Shown piece by piece: positions 1 to 8,058 of a DNA stretch of 64,000 bases. Each line of letters opens with the position of its first letter. Position 1 is the first letter of the stretch. Source of the DNA: Nannocystis pusilla (GTDB taxonomy: Bacteria; Myxococcota_A; Polyangia; Nannocystales; Nannocystaceae). The stretch is taken from the NCBI RefSeq assembly GCF_020073745.1, contig NZ_JAIRAU010000027.1:1-64000 (forward strand), written 5' to 3'. The translations under genes and the position numbers were made by a program. Under the pieces are notes generated by a model, which saw only the letters and a program-made list of their open reading frames with translations, was not told the origin of the DNA and ran no database searches.

Positions 1-33
1 TGCCGAGTGTGGTCGCCCGGCCGCGGCCCGGCG

Positions 34-459
34 TCAGGCGAGCTCGGTCCAGGGGCTGGCGAGCTCGGGCAATTCGACGCCGCCCTTGCCGGCCTGGGCG
101 CGGGCGTAGGCGATCGCCTCCGACCATGTCCCGCAGACCAGGTAAGGGCACGGCATGGGCCGGATCAGGAAGATGGCCGCGAGCGCGAAGCGAAAGCCGG
201 TCGACTGGCTGATCATCGCCACGCCCAGGCAGTGCTCCCGCGTCAGCTCCTCGGTGTCCTTGATCCAGCGGCCGATCCGCTCGGTGTGCTCGGAGCCGCG
301 AGCGTAGCGGCGCATCCAGGTGATGCTGACGTACGGCTGACGCCGCGCGTGAACCTCGTCCATCCGGCCGATGTACTCCTCGACCTCGTCGAGGGTCTGC
401 TCGCCGTCGAACCGGGTCAGCACGAGCGGCAGATGCGAGAGGTCGAGCGTGATCGCCAT
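34..459 (-). CDS. small conserved protein, possibly STAS/SpoIIAA-like
   Basis: This is a 141-residue soluble protein with no signal peptide or membrane segment. It opens with a beta strand followed by a charged helix (LDLSHLPLVLTRFDGEQT), and has a central ARRQPYVSITWMRRY segment. The order of strands and helices resembles SpoIIAA-like/STAS folds, but I see no diagnostic motif and assign no function. The start was set at 459 because a TACAAT -10 hexamer lies on the minus strand at 478-473 and overlaps the next upstream in-frame ATG at 474. The mRNA leader would then be only a few bases long. The 5' neighbour is divergent and more than 480 bp away. Confidence 0.7.
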   Translation of the reverse strand: MAITLDLSHLPLVLTRFDGEQTLDEVEEYIGRMDEVHARRQPYVSITWMRRYARGSEHTERIGRWIKDTEELTREHCLGVAMISQSTGFRFALAAIFLIRPMPCPYLVCGTWSEAIAYARAQAGKGGVELPELASPWTELA

Positions 460-474
460 GGCGGCGACCCACAT

Positions 475-960
475 TGTACGCGGGGCTGCGCCCGGGCGCT
501 CGCGCCAGACCGGCCCGAGCGGCCCGTACACCACCCGGGACGATGTTCGCGGTGGCCCCCGGGTTTCGGGCCCCAGACCGGGCCACGGGTGTGCCCAGGG
601 CGAGCTTGCGCGCTCGCGCCCGCGGCGGCGCAGGCTCCGATGGCTCACGTCGGCGATCCGGCGGGCGCGCGAGCGACGCTGCGCGACGGCCGAGATCCCC
701 GAGGCGCGAGCGGGCTGCCGGCGCCGCGATCGCCAGACGACGGTGCCGTAAGGAATTTGGATGTACTTGAGAACATGTCGTGAAGGGCATCTCGCTCGTG
801 CGACTGGCCGCACGGCCGCGGCGCCGTCGCGTCGGCGAGGGCGAAGGGTCGCGGGAGGTCGCCGGCGAGCTCGGCCGTGCGCGAGGGGCCGGGCGAGGAA
901 ATCGCCGCGACCGCTGGCGCGGCGGGGCGATGGCGGCCATGTACTCGGCGGAGGCCCGCG
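475..960. other. intergenic region between divergent genes
   Basis: About 490 bp of very GC-rich sequence separates two divergent genes. The only signals I can support are the TACAAT hexamer of the left gene at 473-478 and the purine-rich ribosome binding site (GGAGG near 950) of the right gene. Several open frames cross it, but they are low-complexity Arg/Pro/Ala translations with no start signal and I treat them as non-coding. Confidence 0.5.
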
Positions 961-1842
961 ATGGAGAATTCGAGCTCATGCGTGCGTGGCGCGGACACCG
1001 TCTGCGCGGAGAATGTCGGTCAAAGCGAGCGTGTCGCCTCGTTGCTGGCGGGGGCGTGGATGGTCGCGTGGGGGCTCGTGCGGGCGCGCCGGTGGCCGCT
1101 GTCGCTGCTGGTCGCGCTGGCCGGCGGCTCGCTGATGCGACGCGGGGTGACAGGGCAGAGCGTCTTCTACAAGGTGATGCGGATCGACACCGAGCGCCGC
1201 GGGGCGCCGTATCCGGGCGTCGATCCGGCGCGCGCCGTGGTGGCCGAGGCGTCGGTGACGATCGACCGGCCCGTCGGCGAGGTGTACGCGTTCTGGCGCC
1301 GATTCCAGAACCTCCCGCAATTCCTGGCCGACGTGATCCGCGTGTCTCGGCTCGATCGCGGCGGCTGGAGCTGGCTGATCGACGGACCGTTCGGCCGGCC
1401 CGTGGAGGTGGAGATGGAGGTGACGCAGGACATCGAGCTGCAGCGGATCGCGTGGCGCTCGCGCGAGGGCTCGGCCCACGCCTGCGAGGGCTGCGTCGAG
1501 TTCCACGAGGCGATGTCGGGCGGGACCGAGGTGTGGGTGCGGCTGTATCAGGAGCCGGTGGCCGGCGAACTGGGGGCCTGGGCGGCGCGGCTGATCGGCC
1601 GCGACTCGCAACGGACGCTGTGCCGCGACCTCGCGCGCTTCAAGCAGATCCTCGAGTTCCGCACCGACCGCGCGGTCGAGCAGTACGACACGAGCGAATT
1701 GTCGGCCGACTGGAACCCCGAACCCGCGCTCGCGCAGGCGCGTCAGCGGGTTGACGACGAGCGGCGCGCGTCGTTTCAGGACCGGGTGGACATCGAGTCC
1801 GACGAGTCGTTCCCGGCCAGCGATCCGCCGGCGCGCTACTGA
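961..1842 (+). CDS. SRPBCC (polyketide cyclase/dehydrase-like) protein with N-terminal membrane pair
   Basis: This 293-residue protein has two parts. Residues 15-60 contain a NVGQSERVASLLAGAWMV-type segment with two short hydrophobic helices, like YgaP-type DUF2892 inner-membrane domains. Residues 95-240 match an SRPBCC ligand-binding domain (EASVTIDRPVGEVYAFWRRF, then LPQFLADVIRVSRLDRG). The C terminus ends in a DESFPASDPP tail that recurs in many small bacterial proteins. The family binds hydrophobic ligands in a helix-grip cavity; the ligand here is unknown. The start at 961 was chosen because GGAGG sits 6-7 nt upstream. It stands alone, with a repeat cluster just downstream. Confidence 0.85.
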   Translation: MENSSSCVRGADTVCAENVGQSERVASLLAGAWMVAWGLVRARRWPLSLLVALAGGSLMRRGVTGQSVFYKVMRIDTERRGAPYPGVDPARAVVAEASVTIDRPVGEVYAFWRRFQNLPQFLADVIRVSRLDRGGWSWLIDGPFGRPVEVEMEVTQDIELQRIAWRSREGSAHACEGCVEFHEAMSGGTEVWVRLYQEPVAGELGAWAARLIGRDSQRTLCRDLARFKQILEFRTDRAVEQYDTSELSADWNPEPALAQARQRVDDERRASFQDRVDIESDESFPASDPPARY

Positions 1843-1868
1843 TCGACCCGGGCCCCAGCGGGTCGCTG

Positions 1869-1920
1869 CCGGTCCGGAAGGACATGTCCAAAGATTTAGG
1901 GACATGTCCTTTTGAACATG
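1869..1920. repeat. 14-bp palindromic repeat, two pairs
   Basis: Units start at 1869 (degenerate CCGG), 1883, 1903 and 1917. The first two and the last two are 14 bp apart; the pairs are 20 bp apart. GGACATGTCC occurs perfectly twice, at 1880-1889 and 1900-1909. It lies just after the SRPBCC gene, where it could fold in its transcript. Confidence 0.8.
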
Positions 1921-2184
1921 GGCGAGCGCGGCACGGATCGAGGACTGGCGGCAGCCCGCGGGCTGGTCGGGCTCGGGCGCGCTCGTCCGGGTGCTCGGCG
2001 TCGGCGGGCGGCGGGCCGCCGAGGGGCGATGATCGTGCACGGGGTCACGGGTCCGGACCGGGCGCCGAGGCGCGGGGGCGCGCGTCGCAAGTGGTAACAA
2101 TGGTCCGCGGCCGGGGTGATGCACCGAGGTCGAGTTCGGGCCTGTGGGAAATGGCATGTGTCGCGAAATTTTGATGCACTGTGC

Positions 2185-2214
2185 TTGACAGGGTTGTCGT
2201 GGTGCTGGTACTGT
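2185..2214 (+). promoter_or_regulatory. sigma-70-like promoter
   Basis: TTGACA at 2185-2190 and TACTGT at 2209-2214 are separated by 18 bp, the best vegetative promoter match in the window. Transcription would start near 2221. It reads into a 55-codon ORF with its own ribosome binding site and then toward the tRNA genes at 2688, so it could serve either or both. Confidence 0.65.
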
Positions 2215-2239
2215 TGCGGTCATTCATGAGGTAAGCGCC

Positions 2240-2407
2240 ATGGGTTCCGTCCACTACATCCTCATTTGCACGATCCCCCAGAATCTCACAGCCGAACCGA
2301 TCATGCCGGCGGTGGAGCTTTCGGCGGGTCTTGCAGCCGATCGCAAGGCCGATCGCGCGGGGTGGACTGGACGTAGTTTCCCGCGCTTGTCCGCAAAGAG
2401 TGCCTGA
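2240..2407 (+). CDS. possible small protein of 55 residues
   Basis: An ATG at 2240 follows a good promoter (2185-2214) and a GAGG ribosome binding site at 2228-2231. The product starts MGSVHYILICTIPQN and ends at a TGA at 2405-2407. It has a short hydrophobic N terminus but no recognisable domain. Third-codon GC is clearly lower than in neighbouring genes, which argues either for a recently gained small gene or for a non-coding leader of the tRNA transcript. I cannot tell which from sequence alone. Confidence 0.35.
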   Translation: MGSVHYILICTIPQNLTAEPIMPAVELSAGLAADRKADRAGWTGRSFPRLSAKSA

Positions 2408-2557
2408 ACCCGCCTGGGCCCGTCGAACCCGGCTGCCGAAGCGAAACGGCGGGGTACGGGGGGTCCCGATCCGACGCCGGCAAGCGATGGCGCGGTGCGT
2501 GAGGCTCGAATCGCGCGACGGTTCACTGCGATTGCGGTGATCCGGCGAATGTCGTGA

Positions 2558-2575
2558 CATGTCCGAACGGGCATG
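2558..2575. repeat. 14-bp palindromic repeat, one pair
   Basis: CATG at 2558 and 2572 flank TCCGAACGGG, giving a near-perfect hairpin. A degenerate unit (GATT) follows in register at 2586. It lies about 110 bp before the tRNA genes. Confidence 0.75.
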
Positions 2576-2687
2576 TCGGCGATGCGATTGAGCGTGCCGA
2601 TCGGCGCCGGTGAATCGATGGACCGCGCGCGGCCGACGGGCGTTCGTCGGCGCGGGTGAAGGACGGTGCGGTGACGCATCGAGCATT

Positions 2688-2759
2688 GGGGCTGTGGCTC
2701 AGTGGGAGAGCGCCTGCTTCGCACGCAGGAGGTCGTCGGTTCGAGTCCGACCTGCTCCA
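2688..2759 (+). tRNA. tRNA-Ala (anticodon CGC)
   Basis: The 72-nt sequence folds as a full cloverleaf: acceptor GGGGCTG/CTGCTCC with one T-T mismatch, D arm GCTC/GAGC, anticodon stem CCTGC/GCAGG with loop TTCGCAC, and T arm GTCGG-TTCGAGT-CCGAC. The anticodon CGC reads GCG. The G3-U70 pair, the main identity element for alanine, is present. CCA is not encoded. It is the first of three tRNA-Ala-like units spaced by about 20 bp. Confidence 0.92.
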
Positions 2760-2779
2760 TCGAGAGAGTGGTTCGTTCC

Positions 2780-2848
2780 GGGCATGTAGCTCAGCTGGGA
2801 GAGCGCCGCGCAGCGCGGAGGTCGCGGGTTCGAGTCCCGCCCTGTCCA
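2780..2848 (+). pseudogene. tRNA-Ala pseudogene lacking the anticodon
   Basis: This 69-nt unit is nearly identical to the tRNA-Ala(GGC) at 2866, including acceptor stem, D arm, T arm and G3-U70 pair. It lacks four bases (CTGG) of the anticodon loop, leaving CCGCG-CAG-CGCGG with a 3-nt loop and no anticodon. It cannot decode. It looks like a decayed tandem duplicate; an assembly error is the alternative explanation. Confidence 0.8.
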
Positions 2849-2865
2849 TCGAGAGTGTTCGTTCT

Positions 2866-2938
2866 GGGCATGTAGCTCAGCCGGGAGAGCGCCGCGCTGG
2901 CAGCGCGGAGGTCGCGGGTTCGAGTCCCGCCCTGTCCA
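2866..2938 (+). tRNA. tRNA-Ala (anticodon GGC)
   Basis: A complete 73-nt cloverleaf: acceptor GGGCATG/CCTGTCC with one mismatch, D arm GCTC/GAGC, anticodon stem CCGCG/CGCGG with loop CTGGCAG (anticodon GGC), variable AGGTC and T arm GCGGG/CCCGC. G3-U70 is present, confirming alanine. CCA is not encoded. It ends 14 bp before the ATG of the next small gene and may be cotranscribed with it. Confidence 0.93.
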
Positions 2939-2952
2939 TCGAGGAGGAGAGT

Positions 2953-3165
2953 ATGCGTACGATCGAGGCCAACCTGGACGACCGGACTCTGGATCATTGC
3001 ATCCGGATCCCCTTGACCATCCACCGGCTCGGCGAGCTGTGCATCCGCGCCGGTGACCGCGTCCGCCTCACGGGCGAGACGATGGAGGTCGAGGCGAAGG
3101 TCGAGTTTCGCGCGAGCGAGGCGGTGGCGGTGCCGACGTGGAGCACGCTCGCCTACGTCGATTGA
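2953..3165 (+). CDS. small hypothetical protein of 70 residues
   Basis: The gene starts immediately after the tRNA-Ala cluster with a strong GAGGAGGAGA ribosome binding site. The 70-residue product (MRTIEANLDDRTLDHC...) is acidic, soluble, and has a central IRAGDRVRLTGETMEVEAKVE segment that suggests a small beta-barrel. I do not recognise the family. It precedes an HNH nuclease gene by 43 bp on the same strand, so the tRNAs, this gene and the nuclease could form one transcript. Confidence 0.7.
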   Translation: MRTIEANLDDRTLDHCIRIPLTIHRLGELCIRAGDRVRLTGETMEVEAKVEFRASEAVAVPTWSTLAYVD

Positions 3166-3208
3166 ATCCACGTGGTGACACACGAGCGGTGAGAGGGGGA
3201 GGAGCGCC

Positions 3209-3628
3209 ATGCAGTCGCTGATCAAGAACCACTACGACACCTTGTGTACCCGCCCGGAGCGGGGCCCCGATTTCTACCTGGCGCGGCACCTTCGTCGGAA
3301 GGCGCGCAAGGGTGACGGGCGTCTGGGCCGGTTCCGGGACATGGGCAAGTTCGTCAAGGCGTCCGTCGCCGACGTGATTCGCGGTCGGCTCGACCCGTGC
3401 TTCACGCGTGAGTTCCGCTTCTACGAGTGGAACGTGCTGCTCTTCTGCGCGTACTGCAACGCGCGGCTGAGCCGGCGCAGCGTGACCCGGGACCACGTGA
3501 TCCCGCGCTCGCGCGGCGGCAGCAACGAGCCCGACAACCTGGTGCCGTGCTGCCGGCCGTGCAACGCGCGCAAGAGCAACAAGCCCCTGTGGAAGTTCTT
3601 GCTCGAGCGCGAGCTGCAGGTGGCGTGA
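3209..3628 (+). CDS. HNH endonuclease family protein
   Basis: The 139-residue product carries a C-terminal HNH domain: a first CAYC zinc knuckle near residue 78, the catalytic DHVIPRSRGGSNEPDNL core, and a second CRPCNARKSN knuckle near residues 120-128. HNH proteins cut or nick DNA with a His-metal centre. The N-terminal half is basic and specific to this protein. A GGGGGAGGAGC ribosome binding site supports the start. With no capsid or restriction partner nearby it is probably a solitary housekeeping or degenerate HNH protein. It is followed by a strong terminator and converges on recA. Confidence 0.9.
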   Translation: MQSLIKNHYDTLCTRPERGPDFYLARHLRRKARKGDGRLGRFRDMGKFVKASVADVIRGRLDPCFTREFRFYEWNVLLFCAYCNARLSRRSVTRDHVIPRSRGGSNEPDNLVPCCRPCNARKSNKPLWKFLLERELQVA

Positions 3629-3640
3629 ATGAGTCGAGGT

Positions 3641-3680
3641 GAGCGGGCGGAGGCGATGCCTCCGCCCGCTCGCGCTTTTT
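3641..3680 (+). terminator. intrinsic terminator after the HNH gene
   Basis: A perfect 14-bp inverted repeat (GAGCGGGCGGAGGC, loop GAT, then its complement at 3658-3671) is followed by GCGC and five T. It ends the HNH transcript and, by its position about 60 bp beyond the recA stop, could also stop recA transcription from the other side. Confidence 0.88.
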
Positions 3681-3738
3681 GCGGAGGATGTGCGACCCGG
3701 GCGATGGACCGGGCCGACCTCTTCGTCGGGAGGGGCGC

Positions 3739-4809
3739 TCAGGCGGCGCGGGCCTCTTCTTCCTCGGCCTGTTCGCCGGAGGAGGGGACGGCGAGGTCGG
3801 TCATCGCGCGGGTGAGCAGGCCGTCGCGTTCGCCGGGGTGGGTGCGCAGCCACTCGAGCGCGGCGGCCCGACCCTGGCCGATGCGGATGTCGCCGAACGA
3901 GAACCAGCTGCCGGCCTTGGTGATCACGTTGCGACCGAGGGCCCAGTCGAGGACCTCGGCGTCGCGGGCGATGCCGGTGCCGAACGCGATCTCGAACTGC
4001 GCCTCGGTGAACGGCGGGGCGCACTTGTTCTTGACCACCTTGACGCGGCAACGCGAGGCGACCGCGTCCTCGCCGTCGCGCACGGTGGCGATCCGGCGGA
4101 TGTCGAGGCGGACGCTGGCGAAGTACTTGAGGGCGTTGCCGCCGGTGGTCGTCTCGGGCGAGCCGAAGGTGACGCCGATCTTGTGGCGCAGCTGGTTGAT
4201 GAAGACCACGAGCGTGTTGGTCTGGAAGGCGATGCCGGCGATCTTGCGCATCGCCTGGCTCATGAGCCGGGCCTGCAGGCCGAGGTGCTGGTCGCCCATG
4301 TCGCCCTCGAGCTCGGCGCGCGGGATCAGGGCCGCCACCGAGTCGATGACGATGAGGCCCATGCTGCCGGTGCGCGCGAGGGTGTCGACGATGTCGAGCG
4401 CCTGTTCGCCGCAGTCGGGCTGGGAGATGAGCAGGTCCTCCAGGCGCACGCCGAGGCGCTGGGCGTACTTGACGTCGAGCGCGTGCTCGGCGTCGATGAA
4501 GGCGCAGGCGAGCTTCTGGCGCTGGGCCTCGGCGATGGCGTGCAGCATGAGGGTGGTCTTGCCCGACGACTCGGGGCCGTAGATCTCGACGATGCGCCCG
4601 CGCGGCAGGCCGCCGACGCCGAGCGCGCGGTCGAGGTTGAGGGAGCCGGTCGAGACGACCTCGAAGGATTGACGCTCGCCGGGGTCGCCCCCCAGGGCCA
4701 TGATGGCGCCCTTGCCGAAGCGCTGGACGATGCTGTCGATCGCCTTTTGGAGGGTGACGCGGTGCTCGTGGATGACGAGAGGAGTGGCGGAGGTTCGTTG
4801 GCTTGCCAT
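3739..4809 (-). CDS. recA: recombinase RecA
   Basis: The 356-residue product is RecA, the ATP-dependent strand-exchange protein of homologous recombination and the SOS co-protease. Visible hallmarks are FGKGAIMALG, Walker A GPESSGKTT (about residues 78-86), Walker B LIVIDSVAAL, and the L2-loop segment NQLRHKIGVTFGSPETTTGG. The C terminus is short and acidic (EEEEARAA), as usual. The start at 4809 rather than 4821 is set by GGAGGC six bases upstream. A pair of 14-bp repeats lies in its upstream region at 4871-4888. I do not see a convincing LexA operator. Confidence 0.97.
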   Translation of the reverse strand: MASQRTSATPLVIHEHRVTLQKAIDSIVQRFGKGAIMALGGDPGERQSFEVVSTGSLNLDRALGVGGLPRGRIVEIYGPESSGKTTLMLHAIAEAQRQKLACAFIDAEHALDVKYAQRLGVRLEDLLISQPDCGEQALDIVDTLARTGSMGLIVIDSVAALIPRAELEGDMGDQHLGLQARLMSQAMRKIAGIAFQTNTLVVFINQLRHKIGVTFGSPETTTGGNALKYFASVRLDIRRIATVRDGEDAVASRCRVKVVKNKCAPPFTEAQFEIAFGTGIARDAEVLDWALGRNVITKAGSWFSFGDIRIGQGRAAALEWLRTHPGERDGLLTRAMTDLAVPSSGEQAEEEEARAA

Positions 4810-5483
4810 GCCTGCCTCCAATGCGCTCGCCGTGCCGCCGCCCGCCGCAAGAGTTCCGAGTACTTGAGGTCATGCCCTCGGGGACATGACCCATCGGTTG
4901 GACACCGGCGCCGGCCGCTGTCCCGCGGGCTGGCCAGGTTAATCTACGGTTTTTATCCGTGGGTTGACGCTTGTGCCCGGCGAGCGATCTTTGCGGCGGC
5001 TTCATGAGCTGTCCGAAAGGTCTGGCGCGGATCGCGGGTGGTAGTTGCAGGTCGGGGATTGTCCCCGCAGGTCTCCGCGAGCCCGCTTCGTCGGCGCTCG
5101 AGCGAGCTGCCGAGGAACTGTGTCTACACGGGTCTCGGAGCCCCCAGACGGGCACTGGCAAGCCATGTGCAGACCGGTCGGGGGCGCGGTCGCGATGCCC
5201 TGGAATTCACCGCCTTTTCGCGTGGTCGACGATTATGTGCGACAACCTGACGCCGACCGGTGGGTCTTGCGACGCCCAACGGGTGGTTCACAGCCGGGGC
5301 CCCTGTGTGCCATAAACGACAAAGCCGAGGGCGACGCCCTCGCGGTGAGTTGCCCGACCCCCCAGTTCAACGCGTGAGCGACTCGACCCACAGCACTCGA
5401 CCCACCACCTTGCGGTCCCCCACTCCGAGCACGCGCCCGGGTCGCGCGGCGTGTTCCGGTTTTCCCTCGAGGAGAGACGACAG
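4810..5483. other. intergenic region upstream of recA and the OmpA-like gene
   Basis: This 670-bp region between divergent genes is less GC-rich than its surroundings. It holds a 14-bp repeat pair (CATG at 4871 and 4885, with a degenerate unit at 4857) and an AT-rich inverted repeat around 4945-4960 (CTACGG, loop, CCGTGG) that probably belongs to the recA promoter zone. The short frames across 4971-5377 lack ribosome binding sites and coding bias, so I call none of them a gene. Confidence 0.45.
4871..4888. repeat. 14-bp palindromic repeat, one pair
   Basis: CATGCCCTCGGGGACATG makes a 6-7 bp stem with a CTCG-type loop, about 60 bp upstream of the recA start codon, so it lies in the probable recA leader or promoter. 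Confidence 0.75.
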
Positions 5484-7040
<1,557 letters not shown>

Positions 7041-7296
7041 ACCCCGCGAGTCGGCCGCGCCGACACGCGAAGGAGGAGGCCGCCCCGAGCTCGCTCGCGG
7101 CGGCCTTCGCCGTTGTGGCTCGCCGCGCGTGGAGAAGGCGAACGAGCACGGCTGGACGCGCTCGTGATCGCCACGCCGGTGAGCGTCGGGGCGCGAATCC
7201 CGGCGCGTTCGCGCGCCCGCGGGAACCTTGTCGCTGCCACGACGCTTCGGTACGATTCGCGGCCCTGGCCCCGCGGGCCGACGAAGGAGCGAGAAC

Positions 7297-7938
7297 ATGT
7301 CCCTGAAGACCGTCCTGAGAATCACCCGCAACGTCGGCCTCTGCGCCGCGGTGACGCTGGTCGCCTGCGACAGCGGCGCGAAGGCCGAGGAGAAGAAGGT
7401 CGAGGAGAAGAAGGTCGAGGCCACGGCCGACGACGCGAAGGCCGCCGCGGACGCGAAGGCCGCCGCGGACGCGAAGGCCGCCGCGGACGCGAAGGCCGCC
7501 GCGGACGCGAAGGCCGCCGAGGACGCGAAGGCCGCCGAGGACGCGAAGGCCGCCGAGCCGCCCGAGGGCGACGCGAAGGCTGCGGAGGGCGACGCGAAGG
7601 CGGCCGAGGGCGAGGCGAAGGCGCCCGAGGCGAAGAAGACCGAGGCGAAGAAGACCGAGGCGAAGAAGACCGAGGACACCTCGGCCAAGATCGACGCCAA
7701 GGCGCTCTACGATCAGAAGTGCAAGGTCTGCCACGCGGCCGACGGCAAGGGCGCGGAGAACCAGAAGAAGAACAACATCCCCGACATGACCGCGAAGGAC
7801 TGGCAGGGCAAGCACAGCAAGGCCGCGGTCGTCAAGGCGATCGCCGACGGCGTGGACGGCACGAAGATGAAGCCGTTCAAGGAGAAGCTGTCGAAGGAAG
7901 AGATCGACGCGGTCGCGGCCTTCGTGAAGAAGATGTAG
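7297..7938 (+). CDS. lipoprotein cytochrome c on an Ala/Lys-rich tether
   Basis: The 213-residue product has a lipoprotein signal (LVAC|DS near residue 27), about 100 residues of Ala/Lys/Asp/Glu repeats, and a C-terminal class I cytochrome c domain with heme motif CKVCH (near residue 145) and a distal Met in the GTKMKPF segment. It would sit on the periplasmic face of a membrane with its heme domain held out on a flexible or helical tether, passing electrons between respiratory complexes. GAAGGAGCG supports the start. It is a lone gene, followed by a four-unit 14-bp repeat array. Confidence 0.88.
   Translation: MSLKTVLRITRNVGLCAAVTLVACDSGAKAEEKKVEEKKVEATADDAKAAADAKAAADAKAAADAKAAADAKAAEDAKAAEDAKAAEPPEGDAKAAEGDAKAAEGEAKAPEAKKTEAKKTEAKKTEDTSAKIDAKALYDQKCKVCHAADGKGAENQKKNNIPDMTAKDWQGKHSKAAVVKAIADGVDGTKMKPFKEKLSKEEIDAVAAFVKKM
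7431..7560 (+). repeat. 18-bp in-frame tandem repeat encoding DAKAA(A/E)
   Basis: GACGCGAAGGCCGCCGCG is repeated four times nearly perfectly and then continues as GAG variants. It encodes the Ala/Lys tether of the cytochrome c lipoprotein. Such repeats can change copy number by slippage without shifting the frame. Confidence 0.85.
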
Positions 7939-7998
7939 TCTGTCCGAAGGAGCATGGCGCCGAGGGCATGTCCCGAGCGCCATGTGTCTTTCGAGGTG
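7939..7998. repeat. 14-bp palindromic repeat array, four to five units
   Basis: Units begin at 7939 (TCTG), 7953, 7967 and 7981 (all CATG), with a degenerate fifth at 7995, at an exact 14-bp period. The array starts one base after the cytochrome c stop codon and lies between it and the convergent kinase gene. It could act as an RNA structure in either 3' end. Confidence 0.85.
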
Positions 7999-8058
7999 CA
8001 GGAGAAGTGAGCCGGCCGCGTGCGCCGGCTTTCTTCATGGCGGCGGCCGCGGTGCGGC

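Noticed and set aside
4810..4960. A LexA/SOS operator upstream of recA
   Set aside because: No consistent CTG-N10-CAG-type or GAAC-N4-GTTC-type dyad is present at a promoter-like place. The CATG hairpin at 4871 belongs to the genome-wide repeat family.
4964..4990. A vegetative promoter TTGACG facing right near 4964
   Set aside because: No acceptable -10 box lies 16-18 bp downstream, and no gene with a supported start follows for 490 bp.
3068..5161. A 697-codon minus-strand frame covering recA and its upstream region
   Set aside because: It runs through recA in another frame, with Arg/Pro/Gly-rich low-complexity translation and no start signal. Similar antisense shadows at 5496-7700, 12213-14159, 20939-23149, 38694-41651 and elsewhere were also set aside.
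7296..7313. CATGTCC at the start of the cytochrome c lipoprotein as a repeat unit
   Set aside because: No partner unit lies 14 bp on either side. A start codon ATG followed by TCC (Ser) gives this by chance; the same holds for 9408.
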